From Telopea speciosissima (Eukaryota > Streptophyta > Magnoliopsida > Proteales > Proteaceae): DNA of 64,000 nt. Below the pieces are notes generated by a model. The model did no database searches. It saw only the letters and a list, made by a program, of their open reading frames with translations, and was not told the origin of the DNA. Positions 12,042 to 23,220 of the stretch are shown here, piece by piece (the first letter of the stretch is position 1; each line of letters begins with the position of its first letter). Made by a program: the position numbers and the translations under genes. The stretch covers positions 30,107,501 through 30,171,500 of the forward strand of contig NC_057916.1 in assembly GCF_018873765.1 (NCBI RefSeq). Reading direction: 5' to 3'.

Positions 12042-14519
12042 TTCCTTAGAAGTTAAGACTTCAAAAAAAAAGGGAAAAGTTTTTCTTCATCCACCCTGTC
12101 GTTATATTTTGGAGGTCTAAAACCTTTTAATTTTTGTCAGACACTCATTGAAACACAACGACTGCAGGGATTCCTCCTTTAACGTGGGTGAAAGGAATTA
12201 GATCTAAAGAATTGTCTTGTTTTCTGCGGATTTACATAATTGTAATTGCTCTGTATTTGTAATTGGAACGATTCTGAGTCCATTACATATATATGGGTAA
12301 AATTGTCTTAATAACCTAATTTAAGAGACAGGGCTGGGTTGAGTTGAATGGAGTTCTTTTTCGCTAATTTATTTTATGGTAGCTCTTATGCTTCAGAGCA
12401 CCATTCTTAAACCTAATTTGACTACCTATTAAGATTCATTTTCTTCTCCTTTTCTTGAATCATCAAATATTTTAATAGAGAGCACCAAGGCAATAAAAAC
12501 AGAGCTCAAAGAAGCAGATCCTTTTGATATAGAACAATTAAACAAAACAAAATCAGCATCAAAGTAAGAATAGAAAACAGAGAAACAAAAAGAAGAGATG
12601 GAAGAAAAAGGGAAAAGAGGAAGAACAATCAGAAAACAGATCCGATCCTCCATAGTGAAGTGAAAACTCTTAATTTTTGTTGCGAGTAAGAAAGGGATTA
12701 CGCCACATGGAGTCTTGTTTGTTAAATCAGGGAAAATGGTTTCAATCAGAATATATCCTATTTTATCATTAGTTTTCACATGATGGTATAACTAATTCCA
12801 GAACATATCAAATTTTGGTTATTAAATTTCACTTTACTTTGTAATCAAATTCCTTTGATTTCACTTTCCTTTTTTACTTGCAATCAAACATGGCTGAATT
12901 CGTGGTTTTAAGAACTGACTTGGGTGAACAAAGTTGGGTCTTGATACCCCTGGATCTAACTTGTATCTGATCCATAATGAGCCCATCCCTAGACAATGTT
13001 TTGGTCGTAAGGCCTCAGGACACTACAAACAAAATAAATCCCAAGTCTTAACGAAATTTCTGGTTAGGCTTTCTTATGGGCAGACACTGTTGGCCCAAAT
13101 CCAGGTTGTCGATAATCTGTTTCCCCATTCTTAGTCCAATAAGCTTTAGGTTAAGTCCCAAACAGCCAAAATATCATAGGGTATTGAGTAATAAAATCTC
13201 TTCCCTCCCTCCCTCCCGCGGGGGGGGAGGTTACAGCTAGAGCTAGGGGAGCCACCATGGGCTGCTTCATCTCTAGAAGAGCAAAGGTGATGATGAATTT
13301 ATTATGAGGTGTTTTTAGGACTAACATAACAAATCCCACTCATCTCATGGGGGTAAAAAAACAAAAGTGATAAAGAAACTATAGTTTAAAAGCGCTCAGA
13401 ATTGGGTATGAGATCGGTCTCCATAGATTCCGATTAAAATCATCTAAGGAATCAGTCGGACTTGGGCAGATTGGCCCAATTTGATCGGAAATCAGTAAAC
13501 AAAGAATCAGCTGATTTTGTCAATTTCGCTCTGAATTTTAAAAGCATGTTAAGAAAAATTTGCTGCTCCATGAGAAAGATGGTTCTTATCATCTTATGTG
13601 GTAATTACTTAATTCATCTACGTCGTTTTCTCTTCTATGGAGGGTGGAACTGTTTGCCAATGAATAATTGTAGGCACCACCATGGTTTACTCTCTGGAAT
13701 TTATTGCTAGTTTACTAAGAGACTGTGGGGACATCCAGCAGCTCCTCTCCAGGGAGCCCATCGCCCAAGGAGTGCCCAGGAAGGCATCCAACGGCTGGGT
13801 ATATTTTTGCAGTTTTTGGGCATGGTTTGATAGGTTATGAAGTTTGAGTAAGAAGCCAGGGGCCTCTCTCTTTCAACGGCTGAAAACTGGCAGGGAGATG
13901 GGAATCAACTCGGTAGAAGTTTAAACGGGCAAAAAGGAAAGGGAGGGAGGGGTTGACGGGTTTCTCTCGCTTTTGGTATAATGGGCCCCCCATGCGAGGC
14001 CTTCACAATGGGCTATTAGCAGATAGCGGTCTACCTACATAAGTATACTTCTTAACAAATCCAAATGGAGCCACAATTTTATGAATAGGTAAAGACCCGA
14101 AGTCTCCTGCCCGCATTGGACTTTGTTAGTTAGGTAACAAAATAGAGCTTTAGACTTCAGGAATATGGAAGAGTTTGTAATAAATAGAATAGAAGTTGGA
14201 AATTGGAACAGAAGCGTACCCATGTATGTTATACGTGAGAGTTGTATTGAATTTTTTTATATTTGTTTTGTCACACCATGTCCACTTTATTATATGCAAC
14301 GATTAGAATTTTGCTTTTGTATTTCCATAATTAAAAGGAGTGGTTTAATGGGCTAATCCTAGGTTTGATGCTAGCCAAAAGCTAGAGAAAGTTATCAGGT
14401 TTCATGATACAGTTCAAACCAAGGATGTAAATGGATTTATAGTCAAAAATCCATTCGACTTTGTATTAGTTTAGGGGAATTCATATTCTAAAATTAAGTG
14501 CCTAGAAACTATCTGAATC
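12042..14519. other. Intergenic, no gene recognised
   Basis: The stretch is AT-rich with no recognisable domain. A 116-residue frame at 12429-12779 is low-complexity phenylalanine- and serine-rich sequence. A CTCCAGG-containing piece near 13735-13795 resembles half of the foldback family seen at 18368 and 38128. A G-run occurs at 13220. Confidence 0.35.
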
Positions 14520-14637
14520 TTTAGGAAAGTAGAAATGGGCAATAGATCGTTGTCTGGTCATGTGGTCCCTACACTAGCACAGGGGCCAATGAGAGCACGT
14601 GTAAGGGCATCAATATGGATAGTAATTTTTTTAGGGA
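14520..14637. mobile_element. MITE fragment, family C
   Basis: The segment GTGGTCCCTACACTAGCACA followed by GGGGCCAATGAGAG recurs in diverged form near 28900, 32225, 38590, 39845 and 46900. This copy lies directly beside the family B foldback at 14638. Confidence 0.4.
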
Positions 14638-14770
14638 GAATGTACTCCGTGCCGCAGCGCAGCCTGCGCCCAAGCACATAGGCAGCCTGTGCAGGGGGGT
14701 AGGGTGGTCATTGTGCCCACCCCCATGTGCCTAGGCACAAACTGCGCTGCAACACAGAGAACAACGCCCC
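14638..14770. mobile_element. Foldback MITE, family B copy 2
   Basis: The left arm GCCGCAGCGCAGCCTGCGCC with CAAGCACATAGG is complementary to the right arm (CCCATGTGCCTAGGCACAAA, then CTGCGCTGCAACACAGAG). It forms a hairpin of about 130 bp and is unusually GC-rich for this window. Relatives lie at 3075 and 29264. Confidence 0.65.
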
Positions 14771-15363
14771 ATTTCATTTCAAGGGGGCGGAGCAGGGCAG
14801 TAATTTCACTTGCTCCTATATAAGGAAGCAAGATCCACATGACCAAACATCATTCTTTTTACCTATAAAAATATTACTTAGTAATAATTTTATATATAAT
14901 ATTTTATAATACTAAAATACCTTTTTTTAAGTTCACAACATATTACATGTAATTAAATGAAAGAAAAAGATTCATGAGAACATTTATGTAATTTAAAAGA
15001 GAACCCTTCAACTTCAACTCCAACTCTAATGATCAGCCCTAGTTGACTTTTCATTTTTCTCCAGTTCTCCTTCACTCAACACAGACCGATTCGTGTTCAT
15101 ATCAGTTTAGTAGAAGTTGTATTAAAAAAGCCAATATAAAAAACACGATCTGAATCAGCTAATAAGCTAATCGGATACAAATGCAGATAGTGCTATATCT
15201 AATCCGTAATCGATCCGTTTACATCTCTAATTCGATCATCATTTTACATTAAACCTTGGAGAATTAAAATTACTTAGGGGGTTCCTCATTCTTACAAGTT
15301 TCTTTTTTAAGAATGAAAATTTCACTTCCCTTCCCTTTATTTCTCCTTGCAACTAATTGGAGC

Positions 15364-15463
15364 CTCAGCAATGAGTTTTATTTTCATAGAATTTCCTTTC
15401 GGATCACACACACTCAGCAATGAATTTTATTTTCATAGAATTTCCTTTCGGATCACACACACT
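15364..15463. repeat. Tandem duplication of a 49-bp unit
   Basis: Two adjacent units starting at 15364 and 15413 begin CTCAGCAATGA and end in a CACACA stretch. They differ at very few positions, so the duplication is recent. It has no coding meaning. Confidence 0.85.
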
Positions 15464-15603
15464 TGACAGTGAAAGGATTTACTAGGCCTCCAGAAATGAG
15501 TAATGATTGAGACAGCTTATAGATTGATCTTCAGGAAAAGGTCTGTCCTGACTTCTGGTCCACACCTAGTGTATCCTTATGGAACAGGACAAACCTAACT
15601 CGA

Positions 15604-15792
15604 GTCCAGATCCTCTATTTCCACCTGTCCGTATTTTCATGTGCGCCCTACAAACAACGGGACGCGCAAAGATCGCCTTATCCCTGCCCGAGCACCTTGC
15701 CCAAGTGGGAGGGGTAAGACGATCTTTGCACATCCCGTTGTGTGTAGAGCGTACATGGAAGTAGGGGCAGGCGGAAGTAGAGGATGTGGATA
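15604..15792. mobile_element. Long foldback element downstream of PHT1 copy 1
   Basis: The left arm from about 15608 (CTCTATTTCCACCTGTCC, then ACAACGGGACGCGCAAAGAT) is complementary over about 85 bp to the right arm ending near 15785 (ATCTTTGCACATCCCGTTGT, then GGCAGGCGGAAGTAGAG). The loop is very short, so the transcript would form an almost continuous hairpin. It lies about 0.5 kb downstream of the PHT1 stop codon. A MITE is the simplest reading. Confidence 0.7.
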
Positions 15793-16300
15793 TATGACTT
15801 GAAATATGTTGTCGCGTACCACTGTTTTATGTACTGAGAACTCGGAATCACAAGAAACCAAATCAACCTAATTATACAAACCAAAACATGAGGGTTCTTC
15901 AATATGAGCCAAACAGAACTTGGAAGCACAAGAAACCAAACAACTTTTTAAGATCCCAACATGAGGTCGTTTCCCTTCTACAGAGACACCAATAATTGAT
16001 TAAGAGTGCAAGAATGTGAGACAAGAAAGAAAGATCAACCAAAGTGTCAGGAGAACAAGTATGAAATTTTTCATTTTATGATTGCATCGCAGTAGTCTTA
16101 GCAAAATACAGAGAAACTCAACACTACTCGGACTAGAGATCGCAAAGCAACCGACTACGAGAGAAACATGAGAGAGCTCCCTTTTGTCCAACACACGCAC
16201 ACACAGACTTCCTGGTTCTACACAGACAAAGGGATTCTCCAGTCTCCATTTTCTAATATTTGATCAGAAACGAAAGAAATGTTAAAAACCATCTAAGTAA

Positions 16301-17923
16301 TTACACTGGAACAGTCCTGTTATAACCTGCTTGCTCTGCTTCTGTACTAGTCCCAGCTCCATCATCTTCGTTCTCACCTGACATTTCCTCTAGAGATTTA
16401 CCCTTTGACTCAGGTACTAAAAAGGTACAAACCAAGCCAAGAAAGTTAACCACACCCAGCATGATTAGTGAATTCTTGACTCCAATGCCTGGTGGGTACC
16501 CTGCATCTGTCTTTGCTGGGTCCTGGCTTTGTGCTGCGTACAAGAACCCAAATGCTCCAACAATTGCCCCTGCCTTCCCAGATGCTGCAGAGATACCATG
16601 GCATGTCGATCTAAGTCTGGCTGGGAAAATCTCTGCTGGTACCACGAAAGTGGTAGCATTAGGCCCAAAATTTGCAAAGAAGAAGGTCAGAGAATATATG
16701 ATGACGAACCCAATTCTGTTCTCCTTCAAAGTCCAGTGGTGATAGGGGATGGCCAGCGCAAACATGAACACTGTCATGAAGAAGAAGCCCATCAATTGAA
16801 TTGCAAAACGCCCAATGACATCGATGAAAGCCACCGTGAACCAGTACCCAGGGACAGTACTGCAGAGAGCAATAAGTGTTTGTGCCCTTGCAATTTTGTA
16901 TACCTCCTCGAGTGCATTCATCGTCTTTGCAGTGGGAATCCATCCAATAGCAGAGAAGATGTCCTTCTGGAACAAATTTTGACTGTAAAAAGCAATGTCC
17001 AATAAGAACCATGTGGATGTGGTTCCAAGCAAGTGAAGCCCATGGCGACGCATAAACTGCTTAGAGAACAAACCAAACGACGAGTTATCCTTCTGTGCCA
17101 TTTCTTCAATCTTGTCCCGTTCAGATTCAATTTCGACCTGCAAAACCTTTGCCATGTCTGTTGCAGCTAGTTTAGCGTTCTTTGCAACAAGAGCAGTGTA
17201 ACGAGCAGTCTCAGGCATTTTCATACGCCAGTAGTATGTAAGCAGAGCCGGTAATGCACCGAACATCAAAATAATGCGCCACACAAAGTCAGCCTGAGGA
17301 ACCGTTGAGGCAATTGGATTTTGTTCGTAAGAAGGGGCAGGGTACTTGGACTTGAAAGCAGCTGATACAATAATTGCAATCATTCCACCAGCTAGAATTC
17401 CAAATCCTTGCATTGCAAAAACAGCAGCGATAAATGCACCACGAGTTTTCTTGTTGGCATACTCCGACATAATAGTTGCAGAGAGTGGGTAATCACCACC
17501 AATGCCAAAACCAAGCCAGAATCTGAAGAAACAAAGTGTGGCCATGACACTGGTTGCGGTGTGGCCAAAGGATAGCCCAGAGGCCACAGAGCAGATGACC
17601 ATGACCATAAGGGTCATACCATAGACACGCTTGCGACCCATCTTGTCACCCAGCCAGCCAAAGAAGAGTTGGCCTGCAAGTGTGCCACAGAATGCAACAC
17701 CATTGACAGCAGCTGCTACATTAGGGGGCAATGTTCCTGGCTTTGAAGCACCGTCGACGTGGTAGTATATTCTACCAAGTAATTTGGTGACCAATGAGAT
17801 GCAGAAGAGATCATAAGCATCGGTGAAGAAACCCATGCCAGCAATCACAATTGCTGTGAAGTGGTACCATTGTGTCTTAGCTACATCAAGTGCATTAAGC
17901 ACTTGCAATTGTTCCCTGGCCAT
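16301..17923 (-). CDS. PHT1: PHT1 family phosphate/H+ symporter, copy 1
   Basis: This 540-residue major facilitator transporter imports inorganic phosphate with protons across the plasma membrane, chiefly in roots. The length and the intronless coding sequence are usual for plant PHT1. Family signatures are present: [10 protein letters not shown] in the first helix, the [20 protein letters not shown] signature, and [20 protein letters not shown] after the central cytosolic loop. Residues implicated in phosphate and proton handling in Arabidopsis PHT1;1 are conserved (Asp35, Asp38, Arg134, Asp144, with Asp309 and Tyr313 equivalents). Twelve membrane helices are expected, split by a charged loop at about 240-295, and the acidic tail ends in RTVPV. 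The start is the first ATG after a plausible leader splice junction. A close paralogue (about 82-84% identical by eye) lies 5.3 kb upstream in the same orientation. The exact PHT1 subgroup number cannot be assigned. Confidence 0.97.
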   Translation of the reverse strand: MAREQLQVLNALDVAKTQWYHFTAIVIAGMGFFTDAYDLFCISLVTKLLGRIYYHVDGASKPGTLPPNVAAAVNGVAFCGTLAGQLFFGWLGDKMGRKRVYGMTLMVMVICSVASGLSFGHTATSVMATLCFFRFWLGFGIGGDYPLSATIMSEYANKKTRGAFIAAVFAMQGFGILAGGMIAIIVSAAFKSKYPAPSYEQNPIASTVPQADFVWRIILMFGALPALLTYYWRMKMPETARYTALVAKNAKLAATDMAKVLQVEIESERDKIEEMAQKDNSSFGLFSKQFMRRHGLHLLGTTSTWFLLDIAFYSQNLFQKDIFSAIGWIPTAKTMNALEEVYKIARAQTLIALCSTVPGYWFTVAFIDVIGRFAIQLMGFFFMTVFMFALAIPYHHWTLKENRIGFVIIYSLTFFFANFGPNATTFVVPAEIFPARLRSTCHGISAASGKAGAIVGAFGFLYAAQSQDPAKTDAGYPPGIGVKNSLIMLGVVNFLGLVCTFLVPESKGKSLEEMSGENEDDGAGTSTEAEQAGYNRTVPV

Positions 17924-18367
17924 GGGTGACTAATACGATTCTGCTACTCAACCTGCAAGGAGATGAACAAAGGAGAAATTAGACCATAAATTCAACCAAG
18001 TTGGTAGAAATATATCTACTCTTTTGTTAGGTATGTAAGTGGTCACTTGGCCGAGGTGACTCAGATGCCAACTCAAACCAAGTTGACTCAACACAGGCTT
18101 TAAGTACATGATGACGAAGATGATGGGAAATAGCAGAAAACTCCTGAGAGAACAAGACCCCAATATTTCTAGTTAGAAGACCTGGGTAGAACCCAGTTTT
18201 CCTAATTGGAAGTGGCGATGACGATACCATGAAAAGAGAAGTTTTTTAGTTAGAACACAAAAATTAAAGGTGGGGTAGAGGGCTAGAAGGTCACACAACC
18301 TGAAATAGAATAAAAAAAATTTTCATTGTTTTTGAAAGTCTAAGAAGACATCCAATGGAATGGCACA

Positions 18368-18486
18368 GGATTCGACTCTTCTCCAGGAAGCGCACATCCA
18401 AGATGTGCACGACGGTGTCCAGCACATCCAATATTAGATAATGGGCTGGACACCGTACAGAGGCGCGCTGGAGAGGAGATTCGGGA
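18368..18486. mobile_element. Foldback MITE, family G copy 1 (inside leader intron)
   Basis: The left arm (CTCTTCTCCAGGAAGCGCAC, then GACGGTGTCCAGC) pairs with the right arm (GCTGGACACCGTACAG, then GCGCGCTGGAGAGGAGAT). A relative with the same CCTCTCCAGC ends lies at 38128-38234. Confidence 0.6.
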
Positions 18487-18651
18487 ACTTTCCAACCACT
18501 GTGAAAGGGCCTCTTGGGGAAAGTTGAAGCCTTGGTTCCTTGAGTCTTAACAGAAAATAAATCTCAAAAAGTCGAAAAAGATTATATCAATCCGGGCAGG
18601 TGAGGCGGTCCTCAAAAGACAAGATAGAAAAGCAACAAAAAATGAAGCTAT

Positions 18652-18824
18652 CCGAGTTTGGAAAATAGATGACAACTGCGCTACTACGATTTGCGAGAGT
18701 GGGTACTAGCTAGGGTCCCATGAGTTCACGGGATGGTTCGCCGAGTTTGGAAAATAGAAGACAACTGCGCTATTACGATTTGCAAGAGTGGGTACTAGGG
18801 TCCCATGAGTTCACGGATGGTTCG
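18652..18824. repeat. Tandem duplication of an 89-bp unit
   Basis: Two adjacent units starting CCGAGTTTGGAAAATAGA at 18652 and 18741 are nearly identical. The second lacks a few bases (84 bp). They lie inside the predicted leader intron of PHT1 copy 1. Confidence 0.9.
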
Positions 18825-19121
18825 AGGAAGAAAAGGGGTAGCTTAAAAATATAAAAAGTATTTTTGTTGTATCAAGAAAGAGTTTTGAAAATAACCAATA
18901 GAGGCCCTGCTGGTTGCAACTTGCAGGCGAGAGAGACAATTAATCACAAGTATCTTCGTTAGGATTAATAGTAGGAGGGGTGGAATTTTCCATTAAGATT
19001 AATGTTGCAGCAGCAACAGAAGAACGAGAAGAAGAAACAGGAATCTATTAATAATTAGTTAGCAAAACACAAAAGAATTTGAAAAGGAATAAAGAATATG
19101 ACGAAACCCAGATCCAAATAG

Positions 19122-19275
19122 AAACAACAGAAAATTACATGATTATTTTTAAAAGGGGAGACAGAAGAAGCCAATAAGATAAGAGAGAAACCTTTTAGAA
19201 ACAACAGAAAATTACATGATTATTTTTAAAAGGGATACAGAAGAAGCTAATAAGATAAGAGAGAAACCTTTTAGA
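19122..19275. repeat. Tandem duplication of a 77-bp unit
   Basis: Two adjacent 77-bp units begin AAACAACAGAAAATTACATG at 19122 and 19199 and differ at only about three positions. This is a second, independent recent duplication within the same intron. Confidence 0.9.
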
Positions 19276-20221
19276 AGGAAGACAGAAAAAGAAAACAAAA
19301 CAGGGAGATGGTTTAGAATCTTTAGAAATCCATTACTCACTTGATAACAACCACATGCCCACTTCCCTATTGCTTTTCCTTCATTTCCACATAAAGCCAA
19401 CAAACACAGTGACCAAAAAATAAAAGCATGACACGAAAGTCTTATTGCCTCACATCCTACACTGACCCCGCCATTAAAACTGAATGAAGCAAAACAGTAT
19501 AAATAAATTATTTTTTTTTAAAAAAACACATTAACACGAACACTATAGAAGCTCAAAGATTTGGCGTAGTAAGAAAAACCAGATTTGGGGGAAAAAAAGA
19601 GAGAACTTATGGTAGAAGTAAATAAAAAGTTTACCAAGAAAATAAAATCGTAGTAAAATCAATTGCAGTTTTTGAGGAGTTTTGGGGGAGTGGGTGAGGT
19701 TGGTTATGGGTCGCTGTATGGGGATTGAATAATTGGAATAGTAAATTATTTGGGAAGTCGAGGTGGTCAAATTTTCAAGGGAAGAGAGACTGAGAGTCTA
19801 GGGTTTCTTTTCTTTAATGGGAAGGTTGACTCATTGATTCTCTTAACAACAAAATATCGCCCAAGAGAGCGATAGAATAGCAATAAGCGTCAGTGAATGA
19901 ATGGCTGGTTTTGAGATAAGAAGAGATCAGACAAATTGCAGCAAAAACCAGGATAGGATTCAACGATCAATCTTTCAATAAAAACCGCGATTCTGTCTTT
20001 TTTCTCATTTGCACCTGATAGGCGATTAAAACGGCAATGACGATTAAACTCGAAATTGAAGAAAAAAAAAAAAAAAAAGGATTTTGGATAAGAATTCAGA
20101 ACTCGGGAAACAAACCAATTAATTCACTAATTCTGGACGGTGGAGTGGCGGTGGTTAAGAGAACGATATGAGCAGATGGAAATGCTGAAAGTTTAAAAAA
20201 GTAAAAATAGAAACAAAGAGA

Positions 20222-20229
20222 GCATATGC
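20222..20229. promoter_or_regulatory. P1BS-type site, perfect palindrome
   Basis: GCATATGC fits the GNATATNC site bound by PHR1-type MYB-CC factors that drive phosphate-starvation genes. It lies 4-11 bases inside the predicted leader intron of PHT1 copy 1. An 8-bp degenerate motif can occur by chance, but its place beside a PHT1 gene favours function. Confidence 0.5.
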
Positions 20230-20473
20230 GTACCTTGGGTGAGTGTGTGATTGTAAGAGTGGGAAGATGATAACTTTGTTCCTCACAAGCTCGGGAGAGG
20301 TCCCTCAGACTCTTCGAGGAGATGAATACCAAGCAGTCACCCTTACACTAAGGAAGAAAACTTTTTTGAGAAAAGTTTGGGGAGAGAGAGAGACACAGAG
20401 AGGGAAGAATTCGTAACTCAGGAGAGGGGAGAAAGGAAGTAAGGATGGAGGGACACGGGGAGGGTGCGTTCCG

Positions 20474-20483
20474 TATTTATAAA
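20474..20483 (-). promoter_or_regulatory. TATA box of PHT1 copy 1
   Basis: On the minus strand TTTATAAATA stands in an otherwise GC- and C-rich stretch. About 30 bases downstream a CT-rich leader (TCTCTCTCTC) begins, as is usual at plant transcription starts. It is the best TATA candidate upstream of the predicted leader exon. Confidence 0.65.
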
Positions 20484-20523
20484 GTGCATCAGACCCTCCC
20501 CCCTGAGAGGGAATCTATGAGTG

Positions 20524-20531
20524 GAATATGC
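20524..20531. promoter_or_regulatory. P1BS-type site upstream of the TATA box
   Basis: GAATATGC matches GNATATNC and sits about 40 bases upstream of the predicted TATA box of PHT1 copy 1, a usual position for PHR1 sites. With the site at 20222 it makes a pair flanking the predicted transcription start. Confidence 0.6.
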
Positions 20532-22116
20532 GAACCGCACTTCCTTCCTTCCACACCTCATCTGGTTTCTCACTGGTTTCTCTCTCACTCACTCACACAT
20601 ACAAGTCAAGTCAATGGTCTTTCTCTACCCTGATCCCTTCTCAAATCCCAAGTCGTCGTTTTCCCATTATTTATATATTAACTTAACGCAGTTGGAAAGT
20701 GGTTTAAAAAGCACCCTCGCAGGTGCGCTATCGAGTTATCTACGGTTATGATTATACAACCCCGGCCCCCCCCCCCCTCCCAATAATTTCAGAAATTTTC
20801 AATTCTATTTTTATATATTAATTGGATTCAAATCTGACGGCTTAAGATGGAAGTGTGGCATGTATGCAATTGATATCTGACAATTCTGACTTCTAGTTTC
20901 CTTCCTAGTTCGTGTTCCCTTATCTCAATTCCCAAACACGGTACAATGATGAAGTAACCCATTGTGCTGTGTGTTTTTTTGGTTTTTTAAAAGTGGTAGT
21001 TCCACCCACCTTCTTTATATTCGTTGCACATGTTTTATTTGTTTACGCGTCCACATCACAGTGGTTTCTACTTAGGCTGCGGAGATAAAGCGTAGCAACG
21101 TGAAATTAAATCAAAGCATTAAATTTAATATGTATTTTTTTTTTAATATAATTATGCTTCATATGATGGTTTAAAATTCAAAATGTTTTCCCTTATTTAA
21201 TGATATTGTCGTTCCATATTATGTCTTTTTTTTTATTTTTTTAGGTAAAGCGTTCCATATTAAGTCAAGGGTAGAAGAAAGCAGTAAAACAACTATGTCG
21301 GCCAAAGCTCTGACTTTGAATATTTTAATTTCGTCACTCTTTCTCTGCCTCCCTCTCTCGAAAAGTCCGAATTCGGATAGGCTTTCGTTTTTTAATTATT
21401 ATATATGATGTATGATTTCATGTCCATGACGATCTCCGCACTCGTCCCCCACACCCCCACCTTCGACTGTCTGAGGAAGGAGGGAATTCCGGTGAATATG
21501 ACAACCAAAATTCGAGCATCAGAAACCCCCTCCCCCCTTCTCTCTCTCACAGTGTGTGTCTATTTTGGAAGAGCAACCGTGATTTTTGTGCCATTTGCAG
21601 AACGTATCGATATCCTGTTCTCGACGAAATAGCTCAAAGAATTCTGTATATGGTTTCTGATCGTGCTGGAATTGATTTCAATCCAAATTGGCATTAATTA
21701 GTTCTATCCAACCGGTTCTAAACTATTTTATGATCCATTTGATCTGATTCAAGATGGATTAAGAATGATGGAAATTGAGATCAATATTAGTGATTCCAAT
21801 CCAAATCGACCAATTCACCAATCCGGATATCAAAGCCATCAGATTCTTATCTTCCCGAGGTTTAGGTTCCTTGGATTTGAATCTTTTATGTTGGAAATGT
21901 CTAAGACTTTTTAGAGCACAAATGTTCGATAAAAGGGGGGGACAACGGTCCTTTGTCTCCTTGATATGTAATGTATCACCAACGAGGCAATGACGAAAAT
22001 AAAATGAAAGGAGAATCCCCGTAATACGTGGATCGGAATCAATAACACGCTTTTCTTTTTATCGACCACCGACCCATGCGCTTCTAGTTTCTCTCGTCGT
22101 CTCCTAGATAAAAATG
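20532..22116. other. Distal promoter/intergenic region of PHT1 copy 1
   Basis: No gene is recognised. A C-run at 20766-20778 and AT-rich stretches dominate. The region near 21660-21830 is rich in GATCCAATC-type motifs resembling hAT-like MITE sequence. Further promoter elements could lie here but none stood out. Confidence 0.35.
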
Positions 22117-22314
22117 GAAAATAATCTTCTCTAATTCTTAAAAGTGTGGAGTACGGCAGTGCTAATTAGAGATGTCGATGCCTGATAATTCAGACATCCA
22201 ACGTTTCGAGTTTATTGGCATCCACTGTTGCATGTCCAAACTGCTAGATATCAACATCTTTACCTAGCATTGCCGCACTGCACATTTTTAGGAATTAAAG
22301 AAGATTAAAATCCT
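22117..22314. mobile_element. Foldback MITE between the PHT1 genes
   Basis: The left arm (AAATAATCTTCTCTAATTCT, then GTACGGCAGTGCTAATTAGA) is complementary over about 90 bp to the right arm (GCATTGCCGCACTGCACATT, then GAATTAAAGAAGATTAAAATC). There is a small central loop and no coding sequence. It lies about 0.9 kb downstream of the second PHT1 gene. Confidence 0.7.
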
Positions 22315-23220
22315 GAGTTAAAAAAGGACTCAAATATCGAATTGGTTTTATCCTAAAAGATGGGGAATTTGGTCATTTGAGAGCGGCAATTCATAATTAT
22401 TATTTCTCCATTAAACCACAATACCCCCCATTCCACGCGTAAGCATGGGATCTTGTTTATAGTAAACATCATAACATATAGGTACCCAAAAAAATGACAT
22501 AAGAAACAAAGAGGAGCTGGGAATTTGGACTTGGATGTGGAGTATGGACTCAGGTGTGGGATCATGTGGATAGTAAACAAGATGACATAAGAAACAGAGA
22601 AGAGGAGGGTTGTGGAGTTGTTAATTTAGACTCGTTCGCTGCCTCTCTCAGCTACGTACGGGACGCGGAAGCGACTTGTGACTTTGTGAGAGCAGTCGTG
22701 TCCGTGAAGTTAAAGCTTTTCATGACCATGTGATTATCATACCATAATTATGAAATATGAATGGGAATAACCCAATAAAATTTTTTATTTTTTATTTTTT
22801 TTGGTAGAATGAATAACCTAATAACCAACTCACCGTATTTGAATTGAATATTCTAAACATTAACACATGAAAAGTTGAAACGAAAGGCATTGACTGGGGG
22901 GGGGGGGGGGGGGTTGGTGGACAAGCTTTTGAGTTTTTTTAATTTACACAGCTGCCATCCTTCTCCAGGATATTTCCTCCTCAGACCTCCGACTCCTGAC
23001 AAACACACAACTCAGTGACTCACTGAACTCACTCCAAAATCCAAATTGTTCAAACAACCATTACAATTACCATTACAATTTAGAAGCACTATACTATTAC
23101 AGACTTACAGTAACAGGTTCCAGAAAATTATTAAAAAAAAAAAAAAAGGGGCAAAAAGGAAAATACTAGTAAAAATAGTAGTTACCCATTAATTAAATAA
23201 AATGGCCTTAAAATAATTAA
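22315..23220. other. Downstream region of PHT1 copy 2
   Basis: The region contains two similar segments (about 22446-22515 and 22558-22604) sharing ATAGTAAAC and GACATAAGAAACA, a long G-run at 22897-22914 and a poly-A tract near 23131. No gene is seen. The 3' UTR of the second PHT1 gene should lie in the last few hundred bases. Confidence 0.4.

Larger units (their letters stand above)
17924..20450 (-). other. 5' leader of PHT1 copy 1 with a predicted 2.3-kb intron
   Basis: On the minus strand a leader running from about 20445 meets a strong donor (CCCAAG then GTACGC) at 20234/20233. A CCTTGCAG acceptor at 17953 joins it to GTTGAGTAGCAGAATCG just before the ATG. The spliced leader of about 240 nt contains no ATG, whereas the intron contains many, which supports the splice model. 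Leader introns are known in other plant PHT1 genes. The intron holds a foldback MITE and two separate tandem duplications. The transcript start is inferred only from the TATA position. Confidence 0.55.

Noticed and set aside
12429..12779. 116-residue minus-strand frame
   Set aside because: Low-complexity Phe/Ser-rich translation of AT-rich DNA with no domain and no conservation evidence.
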